64,000 nt of DNA from JACCXG01 sp963785755 (GTDB taxonomy: Bacteria > Acidobacteriota > Vicinamibacteria > Vicinamibacterales > 2-12-FULL-66-21): assembly GCA_963785755.1 (NCBI GenBank), contig CAWAXG010000075.1, positions 822,186 to 886,185 on the forward strand. The letters run 5' to 3'. How positions within the stretch are numbered: position 1 is the stretch's first letter; every line of letters begins with the position of its first letter. The notes below the pieces were generated by a model. That model was not told the origin of the DNA and did no database searches. It worked only from the letters and a program-made list of their open reading frames with translations. The translations under genes and the position numbers were made by a program. Positions 1-10,212 of the stretch are shown in pieces.

Positions 1-2
1 CC

Positions 3-1703
3 ATCGCCGGTCGCTTCCAGTCGGAGCTGCGGGGCACCGGCACGAATCGGCTCTCCGCTCGTGTCGCGCCGCTCCAGGAGGACACGCTCGGCGGCGCAAC
101 GAAGATGCTCTGGCTGCTCTTCGGCGCCGTCGTCCTGTTGCTCGTGATCGCGTGCGTCAACATCGCCGGCCTGGTGCTGGCGCGGAGCGCGGCGCGCGAG
201 GGAGAGCTCGCGATTCGAGCGGCGCTCGGTTGTTCGCGCTGGCGGCTCGTACGCCAGCTGGTCGTCGAGAGCGTGCTGTTGTCGATCGCCGGCGGTATCG
301 CCGGAGTGCTGCTCGCCGCCGCGGTGACGAAGGCCCTGATGGCCTGGGCGCCGGAGAACATCGCGCGGATCAGCGTCGGCTCCGCGACGCTCGCCGTTTC
401 GGCCTTCGGTCTCGGCGTCGCCGTCCTCGCCGGCGTTGCGTTTGGATTCGCGACGGCGGCGCCGTTTGGCCGTCCCGATCTCGAGAGCGTCTTGCGCGAG
501 TCTGGGCGATCGGCCAGCACCGGCTGGCGGCAGCTGCGATTTCGCAACGTTCTCGTCGTGTGCCAGATCGCGCTGGCCCTCGTCCTCGTCATCGGCGCGG
601 CGCTCCTGCTGCGCAGCTTCCAGCGTCTGTCGTCGGTTTCGCTCGGGATCCAGGCTGATGGCGTGCTCACGTTCCAGGTGCATCTGCCATCGGGCCGCTA
701 TGCCGATGCGCAGCGTCGCGCCGATTTCCACGTGGAGTTTCAGCGCCGCATCGCCACGCTCCAGGACGTGAAGGCGGTCGGCGCCATCTCTCGCCTTCCG
801 GTCACCGGCCCGTATCATGTCTGGGGCACGCAGCGGCCAGACCGGCCGCCGGACGCACCGTTCACGCCGGCCAATCAGCGGGTTGTCGAAGGACACTACT
901 TCGAGGCGCTGGGTATTCCTCTCCTCCGCGGCCGCACCTTCTCGCCGCAGGACCGCGCCGCCAATCCACGGCAGGTCGTGATCAGTCAGGAGCTCGTCCG
1001 GCAGCTGTTTCCCTCGGAGGACCCGATCGGCCGGCAGCTGCGCGCGGGTGGCAGCACCGTCGAGGTGATTGGCGTCGTCGGTAATGTATCGATCGGTCCG
1101 CGGATCCCGATGCGGCCGATCGTCTATCACTCGCACAGCCAGTACGCCGCGAACCGGTTGTGGGGACTCACGCAGGTCGTCGCCGTCCGACGCCTCACGC
1201 CGGGCCTGCTGGACGCCATCCGGCGCGAGCTCGCGGCGATCGATCCGGCGCTCGTGCTGCATGAGCCAAGGACGCTGTCCGACGTCATCGCCGGCGGGAT
1301 CGCGCTCGACCGGTTCGCGACGCTGGTGGTCGGCGTCTACTCGCTTCTTGCCGTCTCGCTGGCCGCCGTCGGCATTTATGGAGTGTTGAGCTATGCCGTC
1401 AGCCGGCGGCGGCGCGAGCTCGGCATCCGCCTGGCGCTGGGCGCGCCAACCAGCTCGATTCGATCGCTGATCGTGCGCGACGGTGGCCGGCTGGCGGCAA
1501 CCGGCGTCGTCCTGGGACTGGTCGCCGCCGCGCTCACGACCCGCGTCCTCGGCTCGATGCTGTTCGAGGTCAACGTGATCGATCCGTCCATCTTCGGCAT
1601 CGCCGCGGCAACCCTGACCGCGGTCGCGCTCGGCGCGAGCTGGCTTCCGGCGCGAACGGCGACGAAAGTCGATCCGCTGCACTCCTTGCGCGCCGACGGC
1701 TGA
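3..1703 (+). CDS. ADOP/MacB-type ABC permease, 5' end outside window
   Basis: The reading frame is already open at base 3 and continues into the first obvious membrane helix, so the true start lies upstream; 566 residues are visible. Helices are seen near residues 36-62, 80-105 and 110-130 of the visible part. A second MacB-type periplasmic domain follows (about residues 210-400, with QVVISQELVRQLFPSEDPIG), and then a C-terminal FtsX unit with the loop RRRRELGIRLALGA. Two FtsX units with an internal periplasmic domain are the architecture of the acidobacterial duplicated orphan permeases, which are thought to export peptides or drugs. No ATPase gene is visible. A strongly decayed relative lies at 45.7 kb. 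The family call is firm; the substrate is unknown. Confidence 0.85.
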   Translation: MAGRFQSELRGTGTNRLSARVAPLQEDTLGGATKMLWLLFGAVVLLLVIACVNIAGLVLARSAAREGELAIRAALGCSRWRLVRQLVVESVLLSIAGGIAGVLLAAAVTKALMAWAPENIARISVGSATLAVSAFGLGVAVLAGVAFGFATAAPFGRPDLESVLRESGRSASTGWRQLRFRNVLVVCQIALALVLVIGAALLLRSFQRLSSVSLGIQADGVLTFQVHLPSGRYADAQRRADFHVEFQRRIATLQDVKAVGAISRLPVTGPYHVWGTQRPDRPPDAPFTPANQRVVEGHYFEALGIPLLRGRTFSPQDRAANPRQVVISQELVRQLFPSEDPIGRQLRAGGSTVEVIGVVGNVSIGPRIPMRPIVYHSHSQYAANRLWGLTQVVAVRRLTPGLLDAIRRELAAIDPALVLHEPRTLSDVIAGGIALDRFATLVVGVYSLLAVSLAAVGIYGVLSYAVSRRRRELGIRLALGAPTSSIRSLIVRDGGRLAATGVVLGLVAAALTTRVLGSMLFEVNVIDPSIFGIAAATLTAVALGASWLPARTATKVDPLHSLRADG

Positions 1704-1738
1704 ATCCGGCGCGCGCGCTCGCGCTCAATCGTTCGTGG

Positions 1739-1758
1739 CTTCCGCCTTCAGGCGGAAG
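1739..1758. repeat. Short extragenic palindrome, GCGGAAG family, copy 1
   Basis: CTTCCGCC-TTCA-GGCGGAAG is a perfect 8-bp stem with a 4-base loop, 35 bases after the permease stop. The exact reverse complement recurs at 36653-36672 and a one-mismatch copy at 4782-4801, so it is a dispersed repeat that may also act as a terminator or mRNA-end stabiliser. There is no T-run, so a classical terminator is not shown. Confidence 0.6.
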
Positions 1759-1793
1759 GGTGCCGGCGCCACAATCTGGGGTAAGCTCACCGC

Positions 1794-2657
1794 ATGAACC
1801 GACGCGACTTTCTGACGACCGTCGCCGCCGTCCCCGCCCTCGCCGCCCTGCCCTCCGCGCAAACCGCGAAACCGGCTCCCGGGCCGCGCGGCCTCAAGCT
1901 GGGCACCGTCACCTACAACATCGCGAAGGACTGGGACGTTCCGACCATCATCAAGAACCTGACCGAGGTCGGCATGGACGGGGTCGAGCTGCGCACGACC
2001 CACAAACACGGTGTGGAGCTCTCCCTCTCGCCGGCAGCGAGGGCGGAGGTGAAGAAGCGCTTCGACGACTCGCCGATCAAGATCGGCGGGCTCGGCACCA
2101 TCTGTGAGTATCACTCACCCGATCCGGCGATCGTCCGCAAGAACATCGACGAGACCAGGGAGTGGGTGAAGCTCGCGAAAGACCTCGGCTCACCCAGCGT
2201 GAAGGTGCGCCCGAACGGCATACCCAAGGAAGTGCCGGAAGAGAAGACGCTCGAGCAGATCGGCAAGGCGCTGCGCGAATGCGGCGTCGCCGCCGAGGAG
2301 CACGGCGTCAAGATCCAGCTCGAGGTCCACGGCAGCGAAAGCTCGCGCCTGCCGCGCATCCGCAAGATGCTCGACTACGGCGGGAACCATCCCGGCGTGA
2401 AGGTGTGCTGGAACTCGAATCAGACCGATCTGCTCGACGGCGGCTTCGAACCGGCGTTCAACCTGGTCAAGCGGCAGATCGGCCAGGTGCACATGCGTGA
2501 CCTGTGGCTCGAGGAGTATCCCTTCCGGGAGCTGATCACGTCGCTCGTGCAGATGAAATTCGACGGCTACTGCTTCGCGGAGATTCCCGAATCGACCGAC
2601 CCGATTCGGGTCCTCAGGTTCTATCGTGCGCTGTTCCGCGCATATCAGGGGCTGTAG
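1794..2657 (+). CDS. Tat-exported sugar phosphate isomerase/epimerase-like TIM-barrel protein
   Basis: 287 residues. The N-terminus MNRRDFLTTVAAVPALAALP is a twin-arginine signal followed by an alanine-rich hydrophobic stretch and a cleavage-like SAQ. The mature part is an AP-endonuclease-2/xylose-isomerase-type TIM barrel: GVELRTTHKHG near residues 63-73, EVHGSESSRLPRI with candidate metal ligands near 178-190, HMRDLWLEEYPFREL near 234-248 and a terminal CFAEIPES. Family members isomerise or epimerise sugars and inosose-type compounds; the substrate cannot be read here. The Tat signal puts the folded enzyme in the periplasm, which is unusual for the family but common in Acidobacteriota. It converges on the FG-GAP gene downstream. 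Confidence 0.8.
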   Translation: MNRRDFLTTVAAVPALAALPSAQTAKPAPGPRGLKLGTVTYNIAKDWDVPTIIKNLTEVGMDGVELRTTHKHGVELSLSPAARAEVKKRFDDSPIKIGGLGTICEYHSPDPAIVRKNIDETREWVKLAKDLGSPSVKVRPNGIPKEVPEEKTLEQIGKALRECGVAAEEHGVKIQLEVHGSESSRLPRIRKMLDYGGNHPGVKVCWNSNQTDLLDGGFEPAFNLVKRQIGQVHMRDLWLEEYPFRELITSLVQMKFDGYCFAEIPESTDPIRVLRFYRALFRAYQGL

Positions 2658-2671
2658 GCGGATTGGTTCAG

Positions 2672-2689
2672 GCAGGCCTGAAGGCCTGC
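2672..2689. repeat. GCAGGCCT-GA-AGGCCTGC hairpin between convergent genes
   Basis: A perfect 8-bp inverted repeat with a 2-base loop fills most of the 33-base gap between two convergent genes (ends at 2657 and 2691). It could end transcription from both sides. It is followed by CGCTACGGG, a tail that resembles the dispersed GCTACGG elements elsewhere in the window. Confidence 0.5.
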
Positions 2690-2690
2690 G

Positions 2691-4761
2691 CTACGGGTTC
2701 CGCACCGGCGCCCATCCCGGCAGCGACACCGACGCGCGGTAGTTCGAGTCGTTGTAATGCGGGTTCCTGACCGGCGCGTAAATGCGCGAACCGGTGAACG
2801 GCCGATCCTGCGTGTAGATCCACACCCGCGTCTGATCCCACAGGATGACCTCGTCGCGCCGATCGCCGGTGACGTCCCGGACCGCCGACGCCAGATCCGG
2901 ATGCCCGTCGTCGGGAAACACGACCACGCGCCGCAGCTCCCCGTCGATCATGCCGCCCTCGCGGATGTTGCCGGAGAGCAGGGCGAACTCCTGTCCGTCG
3001 CCGCGCCAGTTGACCGGCTCGAGGTGGCTCGAGCCGGGAATCATCTCGTCCTGCTTCAGGATGTTTCCGTCCGGATCCAGCAGCGTGACGATGCCGGGGT
3101 TGCGCCAGAAGTTGGCGATGAGGATCTGGAGGCCAGGCAGGTCGAGGCGATAGCGGCCGACGCTCTGCGTCTGGGCGTGTCCGAGGCGGACGTGCTTCAG
3201 GATTTTGCCGTCCGCAACGTCGAACACGAGAAAGCCCTCGTCTGAGCCGTCTACGTACGCACGCGGCGGCGCATCCGGCCGTCCGGTGAAATTGCCGATC
3301 GCAATCGCGTCCGCGTGGTCCCTCAGCGCCGTATCGTGGCTCCATCGCCGCTTGCCGTCGAGCTCCCACAACGAGTAGCCGATCAGGAATTCCTGCCGCC
3401 GGTCGCCGTTCGTGTCGATGGGGAACGGATAGTGACCGGTCTGGCCGAGGCCCTCCGAGACGAGCTTCAGCTCCTTGTTGAAGATCCAGAAGCCACGGTA
3501 GCGGTCCTTCACGAGGATGTCGCGCGGGGCGCCGTCCCCGCTCGCATCCACGAACAGCAGCGAATCGCCGTTGTTCAGCTCGTACGGCCGATCCTTGATC
3601 TCCGGTGACATCTGCGGCAGCCAGGCGGATCGCAGCTGCTTGCCAGTCCGGCCGTCGAGCACCTGCAGCTGGAAATCACGCGCGAGCACGACTTCGGTAC
3701 GGCCGTCGCCGTCGAGGTCGTGAATCTGAAACGGCGTGTCGTTGGTGAGGAGATCGTTCTTCGGATTCGGTCTGCCCTGCTGCCACAGGACTTTACCCTC
3801 GAGCGTAACGGCGGTCAGGCAGCTGATCTGATCGAAGGCGTCGCCGCGTACCTTCGGGACCTGCTGCGCGAACAGCATGTCGAGCCGGCCGTCGCCATCG
3901 AGATCGCCGAATCGCACGTTGCGTCCGGTGCCGTAGCCCTTGGTCTCGAACTGCCGCCACAGCTGCGGCCGGGGGTTGCCGGCCCGCAGCTGTTCGAGCT
4001 CGCGCTCGCGGGCGTCGATGCGCGTGCGCAGCTCGGCTGCCGCCGGCGCGGCCGCGGTCACACGAAAGTCTCTGAACCGGGCCGGCATGTTCGCCGTGAT
4101 GCCGGCGATCCCCGCGGTCAGCTCTCGATCGCGGACGTCGATCAACGGCCTTGCCGTCGACGAATCCCTGCAGCCGATCGCCCTCGGCCCTGACCTCGAG
4201 GCGATACCAGGTCTTCGTGTCGTAGGCGAATGGCGCGGCCGCCAGTTCCCGCCAGGCGCTGACGCGGAATTCCTGATCGATCGGCAGCCGCAGCGCGAGC
4301 CGGAGCCGCTTGCCGTCCTCGAGCGCGAGCCGGTAGTAGCTGCGCGAGGTGCGATAGCGGAACGCGAGCCCCGCCTCTTTCTGCAGTGAGAGCGGCCGCA
4401 CCGAGACTTCGACGCGATAGTCGCGCCACTCCGCGTCGCCGGTGACGAACAGCGGCGCGAACCGGAGATCCTCGTTGATCAGGTGCTGCTCGAGGTACGG
4501 CTTGTCCCCTTCGTCGCCGGCCGCCCACGAGTCGAGATGCACGATCGGATTGCGCCACGGATGCGTGCGCACGCCGCGGTGTTCGATGTAGTGGTATTCC
4601 TGAATCGCGCCGTTCAGCTGACCGAGGGGAGCGGAGAGGAGCCCTGGCGGGAAGCGGGAGAAGTCGTCAGAAAAAAGCTCGACGCTGTCCTGAACACGCG
4701 CTGACGCGCCACAAACAGCCAGCGCGGTGGCGACGAGAAACGCACAGCTTCTGTGTTTCAC
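2691..4761 (-). CDS. Secreted FG-GAP/VCBS-repeat protein with LamG/DUF1080-like N-domain (one frameshift)
   Basis: About 689 residues once one extra base is removed near 4139-4142: the frame ending GFVDGKAV must move by one base to continue IDVRDRELTAGIAG. The protein starts with a signal peptide (MKHRSCAFLVATALAVCGAS). A jelly-roll-like domain follows (residues 25-230, FSDDFSRFPPG...YRVEVSVRPLS), then calcium-binding FG-GAP blades with FGDLDGDGRLD, IHDLDGDGRTEV, DASGDG, DTNGDRRQEF and DVTGDRRDEV. Such proteins bind or cleave surface polysaccharide, and pectin-degrading rhamnogalacturonan lyases share this propeller, but no catalytic residues can be assigned. It sits next to the receptor gene, consistent with glycan capture. 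The frameshift looks technical because both sides are well conserved. Confidence 0.7.
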
Positions 4762-4781
4762 CCCGTCTCAGCGTCTCGTAG

Positions 4782-4801
4782 CTTCCGCCTTCGGGCGAAA
4801 G
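4782..4801. repeat. Short extragenic palindrome, GCGGAAG family, copy 2
   Basis: CTTCCGCC-TTCG-GGCGAAAG is a near-perfect copy of the hairpin at 1739-1758, with one mismatched pair. It lies just upstream of the FG-GAP gene, in the gap between that gene and the receptor. Confidence 0.5.
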
Positions 4802-4827
4802 GATGGGCGGGAGAGCTAGATATCCAA

Positions 4828-4860
4828 CGCGAGGCGGAATTGGGAATTGTCCGCCTCGCG
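4828..4860 (-). terminator. Hairpin downstream of the TonB receptor
   Basis: CGCGAGGCGGA (4828-4838) and TCCGCCTCGCG (4850-4860) form a perfect 11-bp stem with an 11-base loop, 37 bases beyond the receptor stop codon on its transcribed strand. It is stable and well placed for a terminator but has no U-tract, so it may only block 3'-to-5' decay. Between it and the stop, GAACCCTT is repeated in tandem. Confidence 0.4.
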
Positions 4861-4896
4861 CTGAACCTTTGAACCCTTGAACCCTTGAACCTCTAG

Positions 4897-7800
4897 TTAG
4901 AAGATGATCTTCGACCCGATCTGAATGTTCCTCGGCAGATTGTTCTGGCTCGAGACCAGGCCGAAGGTGGCGCTCGTCGGATCGAGGTTCGGGTTGTTGT
5001 AGAACACGTCGTTGAACGCGTTGTACAGCTCGATGTGGAACTGGGCGCGCACGCGTCCGATGTCGAACCCTTTCACGAACGACATGTCCCAGTTGGTGTA
5101 GCGCGGTCCGCGGAACGCGTCCCAGCGCGAGGGAAGCGTGCGGATGTTGTTCGCCAGCCGGATGCGCTGGTCGGCCCGCTGCTTCGCCGGATCGTCCGCG
5201 CCGTTGGTCTGCACCGCGGCGTCGTGGAAGTAGAAGCCGCTGATGTCGAACACCGGAACGTCCGGGTTGTTGGTGTAGTTCGTCTTCAGCTGGGTGATGT
5301 CGCCGTTGTAATAGACGTTGCCCATCGACAGGTTCGGACGGCCGGTCTGCCAGTTCCAGATTGCCGAGACGCTCCAGTTGCCGATAAAGGCGTTGACCAC
5401 CGGGTGCGCATCGCTGGCGAACTTCCGGCCACGGCCGAACGGCAGTTCCCAGATGCCGTTGAACACCAGCCGGTGCCGCAGGTGCGTGTCGTTGTACCGT
5501 TCCTCGTAGTCGGTATCGGTCTCGTTGAGCCGGCTGCCCTGTTCCTTGAAATCGGACCAGGTATACGCCGTATCCAGCTGGTATCCGCCGCGGAACCGCT
5601 TGGTGATGCGGAACTGCGCGGAGTCGAAGTTGCTCGAGCCGGTGTAGAGCCGCGTGTCGACGTTGCCGAACTGCGGATACGGGCGCAGGAGATTCGACCG
5701 CGCCGTCGTGTTGCTGTTCAGATTCCTCGCCTGGCAGCAGACCGCGGAAGGGATTGGTCACATTGGCGGACAGGAAATCGACCGTCGCCTGATCGCGCGT
5801 CGTACTGGTCGTGAGGTACTGCCGCGGTAGCGGATTCAGGTTGTAGTCAGTGGTCAGAGTCGTAGCTTCGGCTGGCCACGTAGGCGCCTTCAACGACCCA
5901 CTGCCCTGGCAGCTCACGCTGCATGCTGATCGACCAGCGCATCGACTGGCCGTTCTGATAATCCAGGTCGTCGTTGAAGCGGCCGATGCCGCGGCCGACG
6001 AACGTGTTGACGCCGTTGCTGTTGCCTGGAGGCTCCAGCACGCCATCCGGGAACGGATTCGCCAGATTCGCTCGAATCGTCAGCCCGACGTCATTCGTGG
6101 GCACGATGTTCGTGGCCTGCGAGAACCCGGGCTGGTAGATCCCGCTGATATCGAAGAGCGCCGGGACCGCGTAGATGGCCCATCCGCCGCGCAGGACGGT
6201 CTTCTCGTCCACCTGATAGGCGAAGCCGACGCGCGGCTGGAAGTTGTTCTTGTCCGCATTGTAGGTGCCGCGATTGCTGTCGTCGGCGAACGTCAAACCG
6301 CCCTGCACCTGGAACGCGCTGGGGGGGACTTGGGGATCGGCGCAGCCGCGTAAGCGGCCTCGGCCGCCGAAGTAATCGCGAGAGTGGCCGTCGGATCCCA
6401 GCCGCGTACGTTGCGATTGTCACGCTCGGTCGGCGCGCCTTCCAATTCCCAGCGCAGCCCGAGGTTCAGCGTCAGCTTGTTGTTGACCTTCCAGTCGTCC
6501 TGGAAGAACACGCCGCCGTAGATCACCTGGTTGAAGCGGGTCGTGCTGCGATCGATGAGCCCGCCGCTCGGCAGTCCGAGCAGCATGGCCGCCAGATCCT
6601 GCCCAATCGCCGCGGCGGACGAGTTGTCCAGCTGTTTGGTGAACAGGTTGGCGCTGGCGCGCGCGAAGTCATAGCGGCCGGCGGAATGCACGCTCGGGAA
6701 GCTCTCTTCGCGATAGACACGGAAATCGCCGCCCGATCGGAAGCTGTGCTGACCGCGAATGAGCGTCCAGGTCGGCTGCGCCGAGTAGATGCTCGCATTC
6801 GTGCCGCCTGCGAACGTATCGCCCAGATCGCTGTACGACGCATCGTCGAACTCGAAACGCGGGAAGTACTGGTTGTCGCCGAAGTACTGCGTCGCGGCCG
6901 GGCCCCAGCCGAGCGACGAGGGGTTGAACAGCCCCTGGTGCTGGCGGATGCTCGGCTCCTGGAACCGGGAATAGCTCGCGCGCACGTTCAGCAGCGAAGA
7001 CGAGGACATCGTCCAGACGTGATCGACGTTGAACGCGTCGTTGATGCGATAGAGGAAGTTGCCGGTCGGCCGGATCCCGTTCACTTCATTCGTCCAGTTG
7101 CCGCGGTTCTCCTCGCGGTTGTTGCGCGAATAGCGAACGAAGAAGCGCTGTTTGTCGGTCAGGACGTGATCGACGCGGAAGTTCATCGAGTAGAAGTCGT
7201 CACCGCGCGGGTTCGTGCTGATGTAGTTGTTCAACCCGGTCGCGGTACCGGCTTGATTCGGCAGCGGGTAGTACTTCAGGTACTCGCGCGCAATCGGACT
7301 GATGAGTTCCGCGGGAATGATGTTGTTCGGGAAGGGCTGCCGTTCGACGCGGCCGTCGGCGCGGCGAGACAGCGGTCCTCGGATCGTAGATCCGGATCCC
7401 CTGCGAGAGCAGCGCCGAGAAGTCGCCGTTGCGCTGCGCCTCGGTCGGGACGGTGAACTGGCCCGGCTCCGGGAACGTGTCGTAGAGCCACTCGAACGCG
7501 GTGAAGAAGAACGTCTTGTCGCGGCCGTCATACAGCTTGCCGAGCGACGCCGGGCCGCCGGCGTTGAAGCCGTAACGCTTGTAGTCGATGCGTGTCCTTC
7601 GGCCGGCCGGCGCGCTCGAGGAAGAAGTCGTTCCCCGACAGCGCCTCGTCGCGGTAGTGGTAGTAGCCGTCGCCCTTGATCTTGTTGGTGCCGCTCTTGA
7701 GCGTGACGTTCACCGTCGCGCCGGCGGTATGTCCCTGCTGGGCGTCGAAGGTCGCCGTTTCGACCTTGAATTCCTGGACGGCGCCGGCCGGCGGGACGAA

Positions 7801-8451
7801 CGCCACGCGGCGGCCGTTCGCCATGTTGGGCGAGCCGTCGAGCGTGAACTCATTGCGGCCCGGTCCACCATCGGCGGTGAAGTCGGACGTGCCGCCGTTG
7901 TCGAACGGACGCGAGAACTTGAGGTCGCCGTGATAGGCGACGCCGGGCGCGAGCCGCGCGAGCACGAACGGGTTGCCGTCCGAGAGCGGCATCAGGGCGA
8001 TCTGCTTTTCGTCGATGACCTGGCCGGCCGATCCGGTTCGAGTCTCGAGCAGCGGCGTCTGGGCGGCCACGGTGACGGTCTCTTCGAGGCGTCCGACTTC
8101 CAGCTTGAAGTCCGCTTCGAGGCGATCCCCGAGCCGGATGGCCACGTTGTCGCGCATCACTTTCTTGAAGCCCTGGAGCTCGGCGGTCACCGAATAGGTG
8201 CCGGGTGTCAGATAGAGCAGCGAATAAGTGCCGGTATCGTTGGTAACCGCCTCATTGCTGACGTTCGTCTCTTTGTTGGTGACAGTCACCGTGACGCCCG
8301 GCAGGACCGCGCCGGATTCATCGGTAACCCGTCCGCCGATGGCGCCCCGAAAATCCTGCGCCGACGCGATCCCGGCCAGCACGCCGAGCGTGAGCACAAG
8401 CACGCAGGCGCGTCGCAGCCAGCTGTGGAATCGCACACCTGAAAAGTACAT
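4897..8451 (-). CDS. Oar-like TonB-dependent receptor with carboxypeptidase-regulatory domain (five frameshifts)
   Basis: About 1,180 residues. The ATG at 8451 follows a strong AGGAGGAGAGG ribosome site, then a signal peptide (WLRRACVLVLTLGVLAGIASAQ). A CarboxypepD_reg domain follows (GGRVTDESGAVLPGVTVTV, about residues 32-115), a plug (TVAAQTPLLETR...NEFTLDGSP), then the beta-barrel, ending IQIGSKIIF with a terminal aromatic residue. The coding signal jumps frame near 7590, 7365, 6321-6327 (a run of seven G), 5848 and 5730, yet conserved barrel sequence resumes each time. This is expected to be an outer-membrane porter for an oligosaccharide or glycan. It is divergent from the 5-dehydro-4-deoxyglucarate dehydratase gene and shares its palindromic operator. 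Confidence 0.8.
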
Positions 8452-8522
8452 AGCCTCTCCTCCTGGAAACCCTCGAACTGTGGCGGAAGCCATTGTATGG
8501 CAGAGGGATACCGAATCACAGC

Positions 8523-8536
8523 CTTTAGCGGTAAAG
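8523..8536. promoter_or_regulatory. Probable LacI-family operator, receptor/dehydratase intergenic region
   Basis: CTTTAGCGGTAAAG is a 14-bp palindrome with one mismatch and a central CG, the hallmark of LacI-family sites. It lies 10 bases before the dehydratase ATG and 71 bases before the receptor ATG, so it could control both. Its right half GGTAAAG recurs exactly at 19429-19435 and 32194-32200. Binding by the LacI regulator in this window is inferred. Confidence 0.6.
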
Positions 8537-8546
8537 TTTAGCGACC

Positions 8547-9456
8547 ATGTCCATGGCACCCGAGACCTTGAAAGCCGCCCTGCACGGAGCAATCGCGTTC
8601 CCGGTCACTCCGTTCGCGGACGATTTGTCCCTGGATCTCGACGGATTCCGCGCCAATCTGCGCGCCATGCTCGCGCACCCCATCGTCGCCATCGTCGCGC
8701 CGGGGGGAACCGGGGAGATGTATTCCCTGACGCCCGACGAGCACGCCGCCGTGACTCGGGCCGCCGTCGAGGAGGCCTCGGACCGGATCCCGGTCATCGC
8801 GGGAGTGGGCTTCAACGTCCCGATCGCCGCAGGGCTCGCGCGTCAGGCCGCCGCCGTCGGCGCCGCCGGCATTCTCGCGTTCCCGCCGTACTATCCTCAG
8901 GCCGACGATGACGGCTTGTTCGAGTACCTACCGGAGGATTGGCGAGGCGACCTCGCTCGGACTGCTCGTCTACAGCCGCGACTGGGTCCATCCGGGTCCG
9001 GCCGCCGTGGCTCGTCTCGCCGCGGGTATCCCGACGCTCGTGGGGTGGAAGGACGGCCAGGGGGACATCCGGCGATTGCAGGCACTGCGGTCGCATGTCG
9101 GCGACCGGCTGCACTGGATCGGCGGCGCGGGTGACGACATGGTACCTGCCTACTACAGCACCGGCATCCGCGCGTTCACCTCGTCTATCGCGAACATCGC
9201 GCCGCATCTCGCCGTGCAGCTGCACGAGGCCGCGGCAAGGGGCGATGCGCAGACGCTGCAGCCGTTGATGGATCTGATCGTGCCGCTGTACGCGCTGCGG
9301 GCGAAGCGCCGCGGCTACGAAGTGACGGTCATGAAGGCGCTGATGAACCTGATGGGCCTGGCCGGCGGCCGCGTGCGGGCTCCCCTTCCGGAGCTCGACG
9401 CGCAGCACCTGACCGAAGTGCGGACGCTCGCCGCGCTGTGGGCCGCGCGGACTTAA
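8547..9456 (+). CDS. kdgD: 5-dehydro-4-deoxyglucarate dehydratase, DapA family (one frameshift)
   Basis: 302 residues after removal of one extra C near 8926-8928, where GLFEY must run on into YRRIGEATSLGLLVY. This is the usual family length. Visible motifs are VAPGGTGEMYSLTPDEH (phosphate/carboxylate loop), LLVYSRDW with the catalytic tyrosine, and LVGWKDGQGDI with the Schiff-base lysine. The enzyme dehydrates and decarboxylates 5-dehydro-4-deoxy-D-glucarate to 2,5-dioxopentanoate and CO2, a step of glucarate/galactarate breakdown. It starts just after the LacI-type operator and converges on the RraA-like gene. Other DapA-family keto-acid enzymes cannot be fully excluded. Confidence 0.75.
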
Positions 9457-9462
9457 CGAAGG

Positions 9463-10212
9463 CTAGATCCTCCCGAACTGTTTCACCGCTTCCCTGATCG
9501 ATCGGAACTTCTCGATGAACGGGTACATCCGGTGCTCCGTGTCGTCGAGCTCCTGCGCCTTCTTCAGCACTTCCTGGACGCGTTTGACCGGCACTACCGC
9601 GACGCCGTCCTCGTCGGCGGTGACGATGTCGCCCGGATTCACGCGGACGCCGGCGCAGACCACCGGAACGTTGACGCCGGTGACCCGGAAGTGATTGATC
9701 GTCGTGGACGGCACGACGCCGCGGCTGAACACGGGGAACTGGAGCCGGCGAATCTGCGGCGTATCACGGACCGACGCATCGATCACCGCCCCGGCAAAGC
9801 CGCGATACTTCATCGCCGTGGCCATGAGCCCGCCGATGCCGGCGTAGTCGCCGCTGTCGTCGCTCGACGCGCCGGCAACGGCCGCGCGCTCGAGGACCAT
9901 GACGTACACCGATCCCGCCGGCGCCGCGTCGATCGCATCGAGCATGCCCTGCGACGCCGCGGATCCTTCCTTGTGCTCTTCCTTTTTCAGCTGCACCGTG
10001 ACGGCCGGTCCGGCGAACTTCGTCGCCGTGAGCGGGCGCATCTGGTGCGACATGTGCGCGCGCTCGCCGTAGAGCTGTTCGATGGCGTCAGCGACGGACG
10101 CGACCTCGACCATCCGGAACTCGTCGGCGATCGAGAGCTGCGATGGCTGCGCCACGACCCAGACGCCACCGAGCGCCGTGAGGGCGACCATCAGAGAGAC
10201 TGCGCGCTTCAT
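9463..10212 (-). CDS. RraA/HMG-aldolase-like protein with N-terminal signal peptide
   Basis: 249 residues. A signal peptide (MKRAVSLMVALTALGGVWVV, then AQ) precedes an RraA-like fold with SVADAIEQLYGE, VQLKKEE, GIGGLMATAMKYRGFAG and the key AVIDASVRD (Arg-Asp pair) followed by PVFSRGVVPS. In this family the Arg-Asp pair and an upstream glycine loop bind pyruvate and a divalent metal; members cleave 4-hydroxy-4-methyl-2-oxoglutarate or similar acids. Usual members are cytosolic, so export is odd. The ATG overlaps the TGA of the HpcH/HpaI gene by four bases (ATGA), so they are translationally coupled and probably act on related acids. IDAS replaces the more usual IDGG. Confidence 0.75.
   Translation of the reverse strand: MKRAVSLMVALTALGGVWVVAQPSQLSIADEFRMVEVASVADAIEQLYGERAHMSHQMRPLTATKFAGPAVTVQLKKEEHKEGSAASQGMLDAIDAAPAGSVYVMVLERAAVAGASSDDSGDYAGIGGLMATAMKYRGFAGAVIDASVRDTPQIRRLQFPVFSRGVVPSTTINHFRVTGVNVPVVCAGVRVNPGDIVTADEDGVAVVPVKRVQEVLKKAQELDDTEHRMYPFIEKFRSIREAVKQFGRI

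Noticed and set aside
2757..3723. Long plus-strand open frames opposite the FG-GAP gene
   Set aside because: They mirror the codon bias of the real minus-strand gene and show no domain, start signal or sensible composition. The same holds for many antisense frames across the window.
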